DNA from: Mycosarcoma maydis
Taxonomy: Eukaryota > Basidiomycota > Ustilaginomycetes > Ustilaginales
Reading direction: 5' to 3'
DNA length: 64,000 nucleotides
Assembly (NCBI RefSeq): GCF_000328475.2
Contig: NC_026498.1
Coordinates: 1 to 64,000, forward strand
Shown: in pieces, positions 32,745 to 43,493 of the stretch
Layout: each line of letters starts with the position of its first letter
Numbering within the stretch: position 1 is the stretch's first letter
The notes under the pieces: generated by a model
What the model saw: the letters and a program-made list of their open reading frames with translations, nothing else
What the model was told of the DNA's origin: nothing
Database searches by the model: none
Made by a program: the position numbers and the translations under genes

Positions 32745-34505
32745 ATGGTATGTATCTCGTTACACCGCATCGATGATGACGAGCAGCAGCAATAGAGACG
32801 GCATCAGCATTAGCATTAGCAGCATCGAGAACGCCAGCAGCATAGGCAACGCCAAAAGATCTCACCCGACACCCCGCGATCTTAATGTCGACTTTACAAC
32901 AATCCAAAGCATGCGCGCACCGCTTCAGGAAGAGAAAACCTATGTAGTTCATCAAGGTCCAGATGGAGCAGAAGGGAGGTCATGCCGCATTCGTCTACTG
33001 TCTTCCAGGTTGCCAACTAGTACGCTCGTTATATCTGGAAGATTTTGATCAGCGCGTGGAGGATCTCTTGACAATCACGCTGGCAGTATACGGCCTGTCG
33101 TTCGTTTGCGTACTGTTAACGTCACGAGGTCAACGACTCAACTGCCAGTTGGCTTCATCAACTCGTCAGTAGACATGCTTCTGATGATCTGGTGCTGAAC
33201 CGCCAAGTCCGCACATTACAACTAATAGTGTTTGCAGCATTAGGGGCATACAGTGATAGGATGAGAAGGGCTACCAGATTAGCTATACACACTCACACAT
33301 CGGGACGATTTTGCCCGCGATCAAACGCTTCAGAGCCGAATCAGCCCCTGACGTACTGCACCACGCCTACACAACAAGTAACAGCATCCAATGACCTTGC
33401 CGCCTCACCTTGTTGCAAACCTCGTGCTCTCTCGCTCGCTCGTCGTCACGATACATCACCCCACCGAGATTCTGCGCCATTTCGTCCATGTGCTTACCAT
33501 CTACCCCAACTTTTTGTTCAACCAACAGGTCCGATACGCTTTCGACGACTCTAAGCTCGCGGAGAAGACCGCCAAGTCGCGCGGCCAGTACCTCCGTGTT
33601 CACTTCAAGAACACTCGCGAGACTGCCGCCGCCGTCAACGGCATGAAGCTCCAGAAGGCTTACGCTTACCTCGGCAACGTTGTTGAGAAGAAGCAGTGCA
33701 TCCCCTTCCGCCGCTTCAACGGAGGTGTCGGCCGCACCCAGCAGGCCAAGGAGTTCAAGACCACTCAGGGTAAGTTTCAAATTGTGCTATAGCCGAAAGA
33801 AACAACGTACGAGGTGGAACATAGCAGTACGAGGAAGGCATAGGAAAAGGATCATCTGGCTGCTTCTAGCACTGTTTGGCAAGGAGGGGCACAAACACAT
33901 CACCGAACTTGGGACACTGGAGGTAAAGGCAACAGTAACGAAGTGGCAGAGGCGTCAGCTATCTAAGATTTGCGCAACATGGCCAGATTAAGAGGTGGAT
34001 AGCGTTCGCAGAAGTCTGCTCGAATCGGACCACGGTGGTCCGGAGATGCGTAGACGAAAGGAACATCGGGATCCTACCGCTTGCCCGATTAAGGTCGTGT
34101 TCTGGCCGACTCAAGATTGGCTCATCTCGTCAACAGTTGCTGACTTTCTTCATCCTCTCTATTCGCCCTTCTTCACTTGCACCAGGTCGATGGCCCGTCA
34201 AGTCGGTCAAGTTCCTGCTTGCCCTTCTCAAGAACGCCGAGGCTAACGCTGAGGCCAAGGGCCTCGAGACCGAGGAACTCGTTATCCGCAACATTGTGAT
34301 CCAGCAGGCTCCCAAGACCCGTCGTCGCACGTACCGTGCTCACGGTCGTATCAACCCTTACGAGGGTCACCCCATCCACGCCGAGATCTTGCTTAGCGAG
34401 CCTGCCGCCCAGGTTCCCAAGGCCGCCTCGACTGATGTTGTCCGCCTGAACAAGCGCCAGATTGCCCAGAAGCGCGTTGCTGCCGCTCGTGCCATCAAGG
34501 CCTAA
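32745..34505 (+). CDS. RPL17: 60S ribosomal protein L17 (uL22), 3 exons
   Basis: A large-subunit protein that lines the peptide exit tunnel. Predicted 187 aa. Exon 1 is just the ATG (32745-32747), exon 2 is 33529-33769 and exon 3 is 34186-34505. Intron 1 (781 nt, donor GTATGT, acceptor CAACAG) and intron 2 (416 nt, donor GTAAGT, acceptor CACCAG) are the longest in the window. The joins read [14 protein letters not shown] and [18 protein letters not shown], matching the family. The tail ends [18 protein letters not shown] start-codon-only first exon is a common arrangement in fungal ribosomal protein genes. Long introns here could host small nucleolar RNAs, but I found no convincing C/D box pair. 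Confidence 0.97.
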
Positions 34506-35060
34506 ACGTCTCGGACCCTAACATCTCCATACTTTACGTCACGCATTCTTTTCGCTTCGCGAGGTGGTTTGCTCTAACCTCTTTCATCTGCATTCCAGGC
34601 GCACTGCCTCGCACGCACTCGTCACATCACCTTGGATCATCGATCCAAACCCCAAAATCCTCGCCATCTCCTTACTGACAATCATCACTTGTCAGATGTA
34701 AGCTAGTACCACTTTGCACCTCCCGCGACACAGGCGTCATTCGCCTCGAACGGGTCAAAAAACCAACTTTTCGCTCTCCATCTTACCTCCTCTGTCGTGT
34801 CATATGGCTGCGCGTGCAAAGTATGTCTTTATTCCACAAAGTACATCGTTTCGATCGAGGTTTGCCTCAACATCGGCATTGTTCGGTCATGAATTTCATC
34901 AGGGTGTTTTCTGAATGGAAAATGCCATGGCAGCGGGGGAGACAAGAAAAGAATATGTTTGGTGACATGGGTTGGTGTTGTTCTTTCGGCGATGCAAAGA
35001 GTATGTTGTGACAAGTAGAATCGGGCTGATAGAGCTATGAGACACGGCATACTAAAGCGC
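34506..35060. other. convergent intergenic region
   Basis: Holds the 3' regions of RPL17 (+) and the poly(A) polymerase gene (-). No gene, heptamer site or notable repeat is seen. Confidence 0.6.
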
Positions 35061-37159
35061 TCAGCGGTTGGCTGCAGTATTTGTAGAAGCGGCGATGGGA
35101 TGATTGCCGGTAGCGAGCTGGAAGTTTTCGAGCTCTTTCGAGGCGGTTTCTGCTTGCAGTGGGAGTGTAGGCGTTGACGCTGTAGCACCTAGGGTGTCGG
35201 GAACGATGCGTTGCTTTTTGGTCGGCGAAGCCATTTCGGCATCACCATTGTCTACAGCCGTCAGGGTGTCGCTATCGGCATATGTGCCATTCGTCTGCCC
35301 TGTAGCTGCCTGAGCACCAACGCTAGTAGTAGCATCGCTGCCGTTCTTCTTCTTGTTGCCGGATTTGGCCCGCTTGCCGTTGACCTTGCTCACCGCTGCG
35401 GCAGAGACACGGTTCTCGCCGCCTTCAAACACGTATCCCGGAAGCTGCGTCCACTTAATGTGACGCACGACAATGCCCATCGAAGCCTCATCGTACTGCT
35501 CCCACTGCTTGACCTTCCCTGTAAACTCAGCGGTGGGATAGCTGATGTCGAGCTTGCGGGGACCTTCGCCGGCCAACTTGGGTTCAATGCTGAGACCAAT
35601 GTAAAAAGTGGTAGTGTAAATCATTCGGTGACCCTCCTTCCCTTCAGTCACTCTGGCGGCTTCTTCCGCCGCAGCCTGCTTGGCTTCGTCCGTTTCGGGC
35701 AGAGCTGCGACCTTTTGCGTTCGTTGTGCCACTTCTTCCGGAATATCGCCCGTAGCAACGAGCCGAACTTCATGGTCGTTCCAGCATTCTGACACCTGAT
35801 CAAATCCCTTGATAAAGGGATGTGCGCATGTGATGGTCGGCACCAGCTCGAGCTTCATTACGAGCTGACGAATCTTGGACTCGACGGTACCGTGCCACTT
35901 GAGCTGCAGATCTGCAGATCCTGAAGAGGCGATGACCTGGAGATAGTATTTATACTTGAAGAAAAAGTCGTGCTTGGCAAACAACTCGTCCCAGTTGGTC
36001 TTGCCGATAATGACGCGATCGACTACCTCAGCTGCACGCTTGAACTCAGAGGTCATGACCATCTGCGTCGACTGAGATACGTTGTGGGTTGCACACATGC
36101 CTGGATAAGCTGGAGTGATGATTGGCATGCGGTGAAGTCGATCCGACGGGTAGAGCTTGGGATTCCACACGCGCACCGACAGAGGCCCATCTTCGATCTG
36201 CGTCAGCAGCACAGGCTGAGGCCACTTCCACTGGTAGAGAATGATGAAGAAGCGCGAGACAATGGCACCCGCCGCTTCGTTGGGATAGAGCTGGCAGATT
36301 CGAGCGGTCAACATGGCCCATGCAACACCGCCTAGAAACCCCATGACGTTCGAGTAGATGGCACGGCGCTGTGCCCAGAGCTTGATGCATCGAAGCGCCA
36401 TACGGAAGACGTGAATGTTGGGTACCAGTCGCAGAATACCATCCGTCACTCGCGAGCCACCCAAACTTCGTACATCGCGTTCGTCTAGGTTGCGCAGCAG
36501 GTTGTCATCTTCGAGTGAAAGATTGTCTTCGACCCTGGGTAATGCTAGACGAGCAAAGGTGAAGTCGATATCGACGCCCATGAACTTTGCCGCAATTAGG
36601 GGCACGTGTGCTGTGGGGACACCTGCTACCTCAGTGACTTCCTCGCGCTCCTTTAGCATGCTTTCAAAGACCGAGAAAAAATCTTCGCGTTGAACATGCT
36701 TGGGAACGACGCAGAGCGTATCGATATCGGATCCTGGTCCGTGCACACCGAGACGATAGGAGCCGAAAGTGAAGATCTTGCCGCCCGCTGAGCGGGCAAG
36801 CGTTTCTGACATGCCGTGGGATATTGAAACGCGGTAGACAAAGTCCTTGACCATAGCATCTAGCTTGCCCAAAATTACCTCGCTGCGTAGAAGAAGAAGA
36901 ATGAAAACAGAGTTAGCTCGTCATTCATTGCGGCAACTTGCTGGTAGCAACAAGATGGGAAGGAAATGGACACCTACCGAATCTTGCTCTCTTCATCGCT
37001 TTCAAAAACTCCCTGCTTTTCGAGCTCGGCAACCAGCGTCTTAGTTACCTCTATCTCTCTCGAAGTAGGTCCGTTGGTAGCGATGGGTGGAGTGACGCCG
37101 AGGTTCCTAGTCGGTCCACCGCCGAGGGCTGGTTCCACTGCTGACGCTGATGTCGGCAT
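35061..37159 (-). CDS. PAP1: nuclear poly(A) polymerase (2 exons)
   Basis: Adds poly(A) tails to cleaved pre-mRNA in the nucleus. Predicted 667 aa. Exon 1 is 37159-36978 and exon 2 is 36882-35061. The 95-nt intron has donor GTAGGT and acceptor ACGCAG. The join reads ESDEESKIR-REVILGKLDAMVK, as in the family. The N-terminus LGVTPPIATNGPT is canonical. The nucleotidyltransferase core has GSYRLGVHGPGSDIDTL with metal-binding Asp113 and Asp115, and the third carboxylate at about Asp167 in VDIDFTFARL. The central domain (LRCIKLWAQRRAIYSN...GFLGGVAWAML) and the RNA-binding domain follow. The Lys-rich segment KRAKSGNKKKNGSD near residue 590 is a probable nuclear localisation signal. Confidence 0.96.
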
Positions 37160-38289
37160 ATCGTAAGCGTTTGAAAATTGTGGGATGCTAAGCGAGGGTT
37201 TAGTGAAAGAGTACGAAGTGACCAGGCAAAGTCAGACGGTGCAACCAATCGAAGGATGAACTCAGCAGCCGACGACACTGCCGCGTTGTAGTAACGATGC
37301 GCAGGGAAACTGATCGGGAGGTTTGCCACCGCCTAGAAAGATGCTGTTTCGAGAAGTGGCGAACGTGACTGGATAGAACCGACGGTTGTTGCAGGAAGAG
37401 GAAGTCGAATCGGAAGTCAGAACGCAGATGACTTTCCGGCAATGAGTCTGTTTGTTTGCTCTTTGGTCACCAAGACATGCGAATCTCGACTGTCGAGAGC
37501 AGAAAGCGCACGGTAATGGAAACCGATAAATCGAGCCGCACAACGTAGGATAGACGCAAGGGTGTGATGAGAACGAGATGGTTCGGAAGCAACCCGAGTT
37601 GCAAAGTGGCATCGAGCGACAAATGGTGCGGCACATCCGAGAAAAGTGGAGTAGAAGCGTGCGAAAGCAGTCAATTGCAAGTCAATTTCCCAGCCAAAAA
37701 CGGTGCGCGAAACGCCACGACGCCAATTTTTTGGTCGCGGTCGCAAGACGTACAGTCACGAGTATCATCCAACAGTCTATATACTCATGGCTTGGAAGTC
37801 GAAACTCTGGATGAATCACGTATTGCATCTTCGACGGCCATCATCAAGAAAGTCCGCTTGTGGAAGACTTTTCTTGCACCCTTTCTTTCCATGTTGCGCT
37901 ACCCCTTTCTAAGGAGCAACTGTCCCGGTGCAACAGGCAGTGGAATCAGCACGATATTGGTGATTGCCTATCTAACTGTACACTGAGAGGTTCGCGTCAA
38001 GGTGAACGCGATTCAATCCGGAACGAATGCCGTTCAAGACTCGTGTGACTGCTGCTGAGGTGAACGCGATTTGAAACTAGCTTTTGTCATCGGTCCTTTC
38101 ACCATCAACTTCAAAGGAGTACCTACCCCGGCGTTCACTTTTGCTCAGCCGATTTGTACATCTCAGGCACACGGCTCTGCACACGGACACTTTGCGTGAG
38201 GTACAAATCTCCTGTTCACCCTCAAAACTATGAAGGACCTTACGGTTGGGCTCGAAGTTGATCTACCAGTCTCCAACAGGTCGATATGC
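37160..38289. other. intergenic region upstream of PAP1
   Basis: No gene is recognised. It contains a heptamer-family site at 37753-37762 (AGTCACGAGT, X=G). The open frames in 37200-37990 lack coding character. Confidence 0.55.
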
Positions 38290-39621
38290 CTAGAGCAAGT
38301 CAAAGATATCCTTCTTCTGGGCCTGCTGAGCCGCAGGCTGAGCTGCCGAGGACGAAGCGAACAGAGCGCTCGAACTCTGGTTCTTGGCCATCTCGGCCAT
38401 GGACATCTTTTGCTTTCCAGCCGTATTGGTCTTGCCCGAGGATGCGGCCCAAAGGTCGTCAAAATTGAATGATGAGTTGGTAGATGCTGCAGGTCGCGAG
38501 GCAGCAGTAGTGTTTCCAGCGGTAGCGACGGGCGTAGTTGGCTTGGAAGACTGAATGGGCGACATGACACCACTCGAAGCGGCGGATTTGGGAGCTGAAG
38601 GAGCGACAGCTGGTGCCGAATCGAAAAAGTCGAATGAGGCTGCTTGCGGCTGAGCGGACGGCGTCGTGGCAGTCTTGACAGGCGCTGCAGGAGCACCTTG
38701 AAAGTCGTCAAAGTCGTCACCGAACGCATCATTGGCAGGCGCAGGCGCGGCTGCAGGCGTCGGCTTGACAGCCGGAGCTGCTGCAGCAGCTGGCTGGTCG
38801 TCGTCGTCATCGAAGCTGAAAAGATCAGCGACCTTTGGTGCTTCCTTCTTGGCAGGTGCAGAGGTCTGAGAGTGGGAACCACCAGCACGGGCTGTGCTCG
38901 AGCTAGGCCTTGGACGATCAGAAGGAGTTTCCTCGTAATCGCCAGCATCGTACTCCTCGAAGCTGTCACGAGCAGTAGCACCACGGCCGCCACCGCTAGA
39001 GCTGCCAGCGCCAGGAGCAGCTCCGCCGCCAGCCCAGTAACTGTCGCTTCCGAAGCCACCGTATCGACCTGTGCCGCTACCCGGCACGAACTCCCCATTG
39101 CCCCCGCCAGTGTACTTGGTTTTGTTACTGCGGGCCTTCCTTCTCTCCTGTCTGATGCGGTCTACATCGGAAAGCAATTCGGCTAGCTCCTTGGCACGAT
39201 TTCGTACGTTGATACCCTGATCCTTGCCTTTCTCGTCGATGTAGTGGAAATTTCGCAGGATCTTGATGGTAGCCAGATGAGAGCGGGCATCGTCAACTAC
39301 GCGCTCGGAACCGTGCTTGACCAGGTATTCGAGCAGCTGCAGCGCCTTGTAGATCTGACGCCACTCACGCGCCTCCTTTTCCATGAAGCGGCGATAGATG
39401 GTGGGCATGATCTCGTTGAAGTCTTGGAAGTTGTTGGTGGCCTGCGCAATCTCCTGCATCAGAGTGGAGCTGGCACCCCATGGATCATCGTTGGTAGCCT
39501 CGTCGACCTTGGCCTCGATCTCGCTGACGTTGAGAGCATAGTTCCTCGCCTGACGGTACAGTGACTTGACGTCGTACATGGTCAGATTGGCAAGCTTGCT
39601 GCCAATGTCGTCGAAATCCAT
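38290..39621 (-). CDS. ENT3: epsin-like ENTH-domain clathrin adaptor (Ent3/epsinR type)
   Basis: 443 aa from the ATG at 39621. ENTH adaptors bind phosphoinositides and clathrin at trans-Golgi/endosomal membranes. The N-terminal ENTH domain (about 1-160) is clear: ARNYALNVSEIEAKVDEATN, DPWGASSTLMQEIAQ, IYRRFMEKEAREWRQIYKAL, LEYLVKHGSERVVDDARSHL. The SEIEAKVDEATNDDPWG segment is nearer to Ent3/epsinR than to the endocytic Ent1/2 type, and no ubiquitin-interacting motif is seen. The low-complexity Ala/Pro/Ser-rich tail contains acidic-Phe motifs (DLFSFDDDDD and DDFDDFQG), typical ligands of gamma-ear/GGA domains, and ends in DIFDLL, a clathrin-box-like sequence. A 311-codon frame on the same strand is a shadow. 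Confidence 0.92.
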   Translation of the reverse strand: MDFDDIGSKLANLTMYDVKSLYRQARNYALNVSEIEAKVDEATNDDPWGASSTLMQEIAQATNNFQDFNEIMPTIYRRFMEKEAREWRQIYKALQLLEYLVKHGSERVVDDARSHLATIKILRNFHYIDEKGKDQGINVRNRAKELAELLSDVDRIRQERRKARSNKTKYTGGGNGEFVPGSGTGRYGGFGSDSYWAGGGAAPGAGSSSGGGRGATARDSFEEYDAGDYEETPSDRPRPSSSTARAGGSHSQTSAPAKKEAPKVADLFSFDDDDDQPAAAAAPAVKPTPAAAPAPANDAFGDDFDDFQGAPAAPVKTATTPSAQPQAASFDFFDSAPAVAPSAPKSAASSGVMSPIQSSKPTTPVATAGNTTAASRPAASTNSSFNFDDLWAASSGKTNTAGKQKMSMAEMAKNQSSSALFASSSAAQPAAQQAQKKDIFDLL

Positions 39622-40529
39622 CTTTGCTGCTGCCAAGTGACGCGCACGTCAGCACAAAGATTGCGATAGATGAAATTTGATTTGGGGAGTGAGACGACCC
39701 AAGTCGAGTCGAGGGTGAAGCAGGGCAATGAAGACTTGTTCAACGCTGGTTGTAGGACCACAGGGAATGAATGTGTCGAGGGGATAAGGGCAGGCGGGAA
39801 GCAAGAAAGAAATCAATTGAGTGTTGATCTGGAAGAAGTCGGAGAAACGTGGAGCGTGAGTGTCGAGCCAGCTGCACACCGAGACAAGTTTCCCACGGCA
39901 TGTTCCTTGGGGAGGGTGAGATGGTGCCGCACGCACAAGCAATCCTCATTAACGTGTTATTCAGTGATTGATTTAACTTAGATGGCTCGTTCGCCGAGAG
40001 TCGTGAGTCGTAAGTGTTGTTCAAATTCGACTTTATGCTGAATTCATGGCCGAGTCTGTTCTTGTCTGCTAACTGGCTGCTGCTGATGCTGCTGCTACTT
40101 GTTGTGCAAAAGTCACGAGTATTTATGCAGATTAGCTCGAAAATCAACTCGCTCGTGAACAACTTTATAGCGGTGCCTTGGCTTGTTCTCAAGCGTTGAC
40201 CTTTCTTGTTCACCCGGGACCTATCCCTTTACTCTCATTTGTAGCCTCTCACGATCCTCTGGTAGCTTCTAACCTCGTATCGTGATCAGGAGCTCACAAG
40301 TCCAAAAGGCAGCCTCGGCCAGTTCCAGGATCTGTGGATCGCTCTGGGTCATATACACAGACTCTAAATCGTGGAAGCAAACTGAGGTTGTGAATCAAGA
40401 TTCGAGGGGAAGCGGCAACTTTCCGCGTACAGTAGCGATGACGTATAGAGTCAATAAATAGCGTGGCCGATATGAGGCCAAGCAGGGGTGTGATGGTGGC
40501 GGTGAATTCATGTACGGGGTGGGAAATGA
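39622..40529. other. intergenic region between epsin and MAS1
   Basis: No gene. Heptamer-family sites occur at 39999-40008 (X=C) and 40111-40120 (X=G). Confidence 0.6.
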
Positions 40530-42338
40530 TTACCAGATCATGCTGCTAAGGTCGGATCGGATTCGGTTGTAGTCAAGGATACCCTCAACCTGTCCGTGTG
40601 CAGCAAGAGCAAAGTCAGCATCCCACAAGTAGGTACGTGCAACACGCTGGATGTCCTGGACGCCGATCGAGTCGATAGCTGCCTGGATCTCCTGTGGAGT
40701 GTATCGCTTGCCGGCGGTGACGAGCTGTCGTCCAATATCCTCGGCAATGGCGGTGGTTCCGTCGAGGCCGAGCAACAAGCTCGCCTTGAGCTGAGCCTTG
40801 GCACGCTCCACCTCACCCTCGGTGGGAGCAGTGCTCATTCGCTGCCACTCACGAAGTGTGAAGTGGATCAAGTCATCGAGTTGAACGAAGTTTTCCGAAA
40901 CCATGTAGACACCCCAGAGACCAGTGTCCGAGTACGAGGTGGAGAAGTGCATGAACGAGTTGGCGAGGTTGTTGGACGAAATAATGTGCGAGAGACGCGA
41001 CGAGAGCAAGGGGCTTGAGCCGAGCGATCGGTCCCAGTTGCCCATGATGGACTGGAGCACAAGCATGGGGAAGTAGTCGGGCGACTTCCACGAGACACCC
41101 TCGACGGCAAGAGCAAAGTTGCAGGTGGGCGAGGTGTCGTCACGGATGCGGACTTCGGAGCCTACAAAGCTCGTCTTGGGCGACGAAGACTGTCCGAGCT
41201 TAAGGGGGCTCGAGCTGACGGGGAGGCTACCAAAGTGTTGCTCGGCAAGCTTGACGAGAGAGTCGTGCTCAATACCACCAGCACCGACGAGGACCATGCG
41301 GTCAGCAGTGTAGTTGGTCTTGATGTACTCGGCAAGGTCCTCGCGCTTGATCGAGAGGATGTTCTTCTTGGGGCCGAGAATGGTGCGGCCAAGCGGCTGG
41401 CCCTGGAAGGCGACAGAGTGAAGGTGGTCAAAAACGACCTCCTCCTTGAGCTTGTCGACCTCCTCCTGCTCACGAAGGATCACATCACGCTCACGCTCGA
41501 TGGCTGAGTTCTCGAGCTTAGAGTTTTGCAAGATGTCTGAGATGATGTCGACTGCCTTGTCTACGTCCTTGCGGAAGGCCTTGGCATAGTAAACGGTCTG
41601 CTCTCGCGAAGTGTAGGCGTTGAGGTGGGCGCCGAGGTTCTCGACCTCAAGCTCAAGAGAGTGCTGCGATCGCTTGCCAGTACCTTTGTGAGATAAGGAG
41701 GGACATTGGCGGTTACGAGTGGCAGTGCAGTGAGGCGTAAGAGAAAGTAAGAAAAGAGAACAAGTCAGTCTGGTGACTCGAATCCTAAGTGATACTGCCC
41801 GCAGCGGCCTCCCAGGGACTATGGTGCCTGTGTCTGCCAGAGTAGAGTTCTGTGAAACATGTCGAAGGACATGCGTGTCGAAGGTGAAACGCAGATGGGC
41901 CGTTCGTTGTTTGTAAAGAGATTCTAGGCGAAAAGATGGTATTGCGATCCGCTCTGGTTCTGGAAGCGATTCACGGAAACGAAACGATGGTTGTGGCTAG
42001 TGCATCGATTCCCGGGAAGGCCATTGCAGTGAAGTTTGGTGTCGGTACGAATACATACCCTTGAAAGCCATGTGCTCGAGGAAGTGAGCGGTTCCGTTAG
42101 TGCGATCTGTCTCGGCGCGCGAACCGGCGTCGATCCAGACACCGACGGTAGCGGTCTGAGCGGAAGGGTTGGACTCAGTGGCGACAGTGAGACCGTTGGA
42201 AAGAGTGGTGGTCTGGGTGATGGGCTGGCGGGAGACGGCAGTGGCCAGGTTGCGAAGGTTGAAGGTAGCGGCGGTGGCCGGTACCTTTTGGGCTCGGGCG
42301 AGCCTCAAGGAGGATTGCGCAAAAAGACGAGCAGCCAT
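40530..42338 (-). CDS. MAS1: mitochondrial processing peptidase beta subunit (2 exons)
   Basis: The catalytic subunit of the matrix protease that removes mitochondrial presequences. Predicted 477 aa. Exon 1 is 42338-42059 and exon 2 is 41683-40530. The 375-nt intron has donor GTATGT and acceptor ACAAAG. The join reads [21 protein letters not shown]. The inverted zinc motif HFLEH is at 85-89 and the distal ligand Glu lies in [20 protein letters not shown]. The Arg-rich, Ser-rich N-terminus ([18 protein letters not shown]) is its own presequence. The later half has [21 protein letters not shown] and [17 protein letters not shown], typical of beta-MPP and core-I proteins. The intact HxxEH favours the peptidase over an inactive complex III core protein. 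Confidence 0.96.
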
Positions 42339-43493
42339 GGTGACGAAAGGCTGTGCGACAGGTATGATGAGATGAATCGAGGTGACGAAGTGGGTGATGG
42401 AAGAGAAGATTTGACGTCGTCGATGATGAACAGACCAACCCGTACGGATTTCAAGCACAACCCAAAGCTTCGCAAATCAGACCAGGTAGCGGCAACAGCA
42501 AGGTGCTAGTCAGTGATTTCCACACAAGCCATGTCAGCCAACTCACGACTGTGGTGAGTGCCATGGCGACGGCCTGCTGATTCCGTTCCTTCTCAACTCG
42601 TTTGCCTTGCAAGAGCTTCGCAGCCAAGTCTGGGTGACCATTTTCCGCAACTTGATTGGTGACCTGAGCAGCCTAGTTCAAATTTCGAGCATCTGTATTC
42701 GTGAGTTTGGCGGTCTGTATTCGTGATTCATAGCTAAGGCTTGCTTGAATTAAAACACGCTGCTGCAGGCTGGGGTTTCTACTTGAAAAAAGTGGAATTT
42801 CACAACATTCTCGCTTGGTCGTGGGTCGCGTCTGACTTGAACTTGACTAGTTACATGGCAACCCTTGTTCCGGCGAGCCCCGCTCAAGGCAGCAGAACGC
42901 TATTTCGATTTCGTGGCGGAACAGGGACAGCTCGGCGCGCCATGGTGATCGATATCACCCGATAAATAGTAGAAGGTTGTGCTTTTCCATGGCTTAACAG
43001 CCCATGTCCCGCTGGCGGCTGTGGCCTATGGCGGCAGCTCGTAGCTAACTTCACGCTTGATCGTGCTGTGTTTTGGCAGACTCACGACTCACGACTTGCG
43101 CTACTCATCGGCCAAAGATCTTGCGAACATTCACGCTTCTGCCCAGTATAAGATACGTGGATGAAGAACGAAGTACGGCAACATATTGACAAACTGGTAC
43201 AACACCGCCATGTCGGACTGTCAAGATAGGATAGAGAGGTGATGAAAAAGAAGACGTGTGATAACTCACCGAATCGTGTGAATCACGAATCGTGAATGTC
43301 AGAGTTTTGAGGTCAGCCTGAGAATCACGAATCGTGAATCATGAATCTCCGCGGAAAAGTTTTCAAGACGTGAGAGTGAGAATTTGCTGTTGTTGTTACA
43401 TGGAACCATACAAATTTTGACCTTGTCACCAATTCGCACACCATCATATCTCAGCGGCGAGCTTAGCTACCGTGTTTGCTGTTAGTTGCTACT
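42339..43493. promoter_or_regulatory. divergent intergenic region MAS1/TRM82
   Basis: Upstream region of both MAS1 (-) and the Trm82-like gene (+). No gene is seen. It is rich in heptamer-family copies: 42541-42550 (X=C), about 42700-42726, 43080-43096 (X=C, 2.4 copies), and two identical 17-mers with an inverted core at 43281-43297 and 43323-43339. Confidence 0.5.
43281..43339. repeat. paired identical inverted heptamer sites
   Basis: AATCACGAATCGTGAAT occurs at 43281-43297 and again at 43323-43339, offset by 42 bp. Each contains TCACGA-A-TCGTGA, a head-to-head arrangement of the dispersed heptamer core. They lie about 150-200 bp upstream of the Trm82-like start codon. Confidence 0.85.

Noticed and set aside
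32773..32779. C-box-like ATGATGA in RPL17 intron 1 as a snoRNA
   Set aside because: No CTGA D box at a suitable distance and no terminal stem were found.
38163..39098. 311-codon frame on the same strand as the epsin gene
   Set aside because: It is out of frame within the epsin tail, Arg/Leu/Ser-rich, with no family features.
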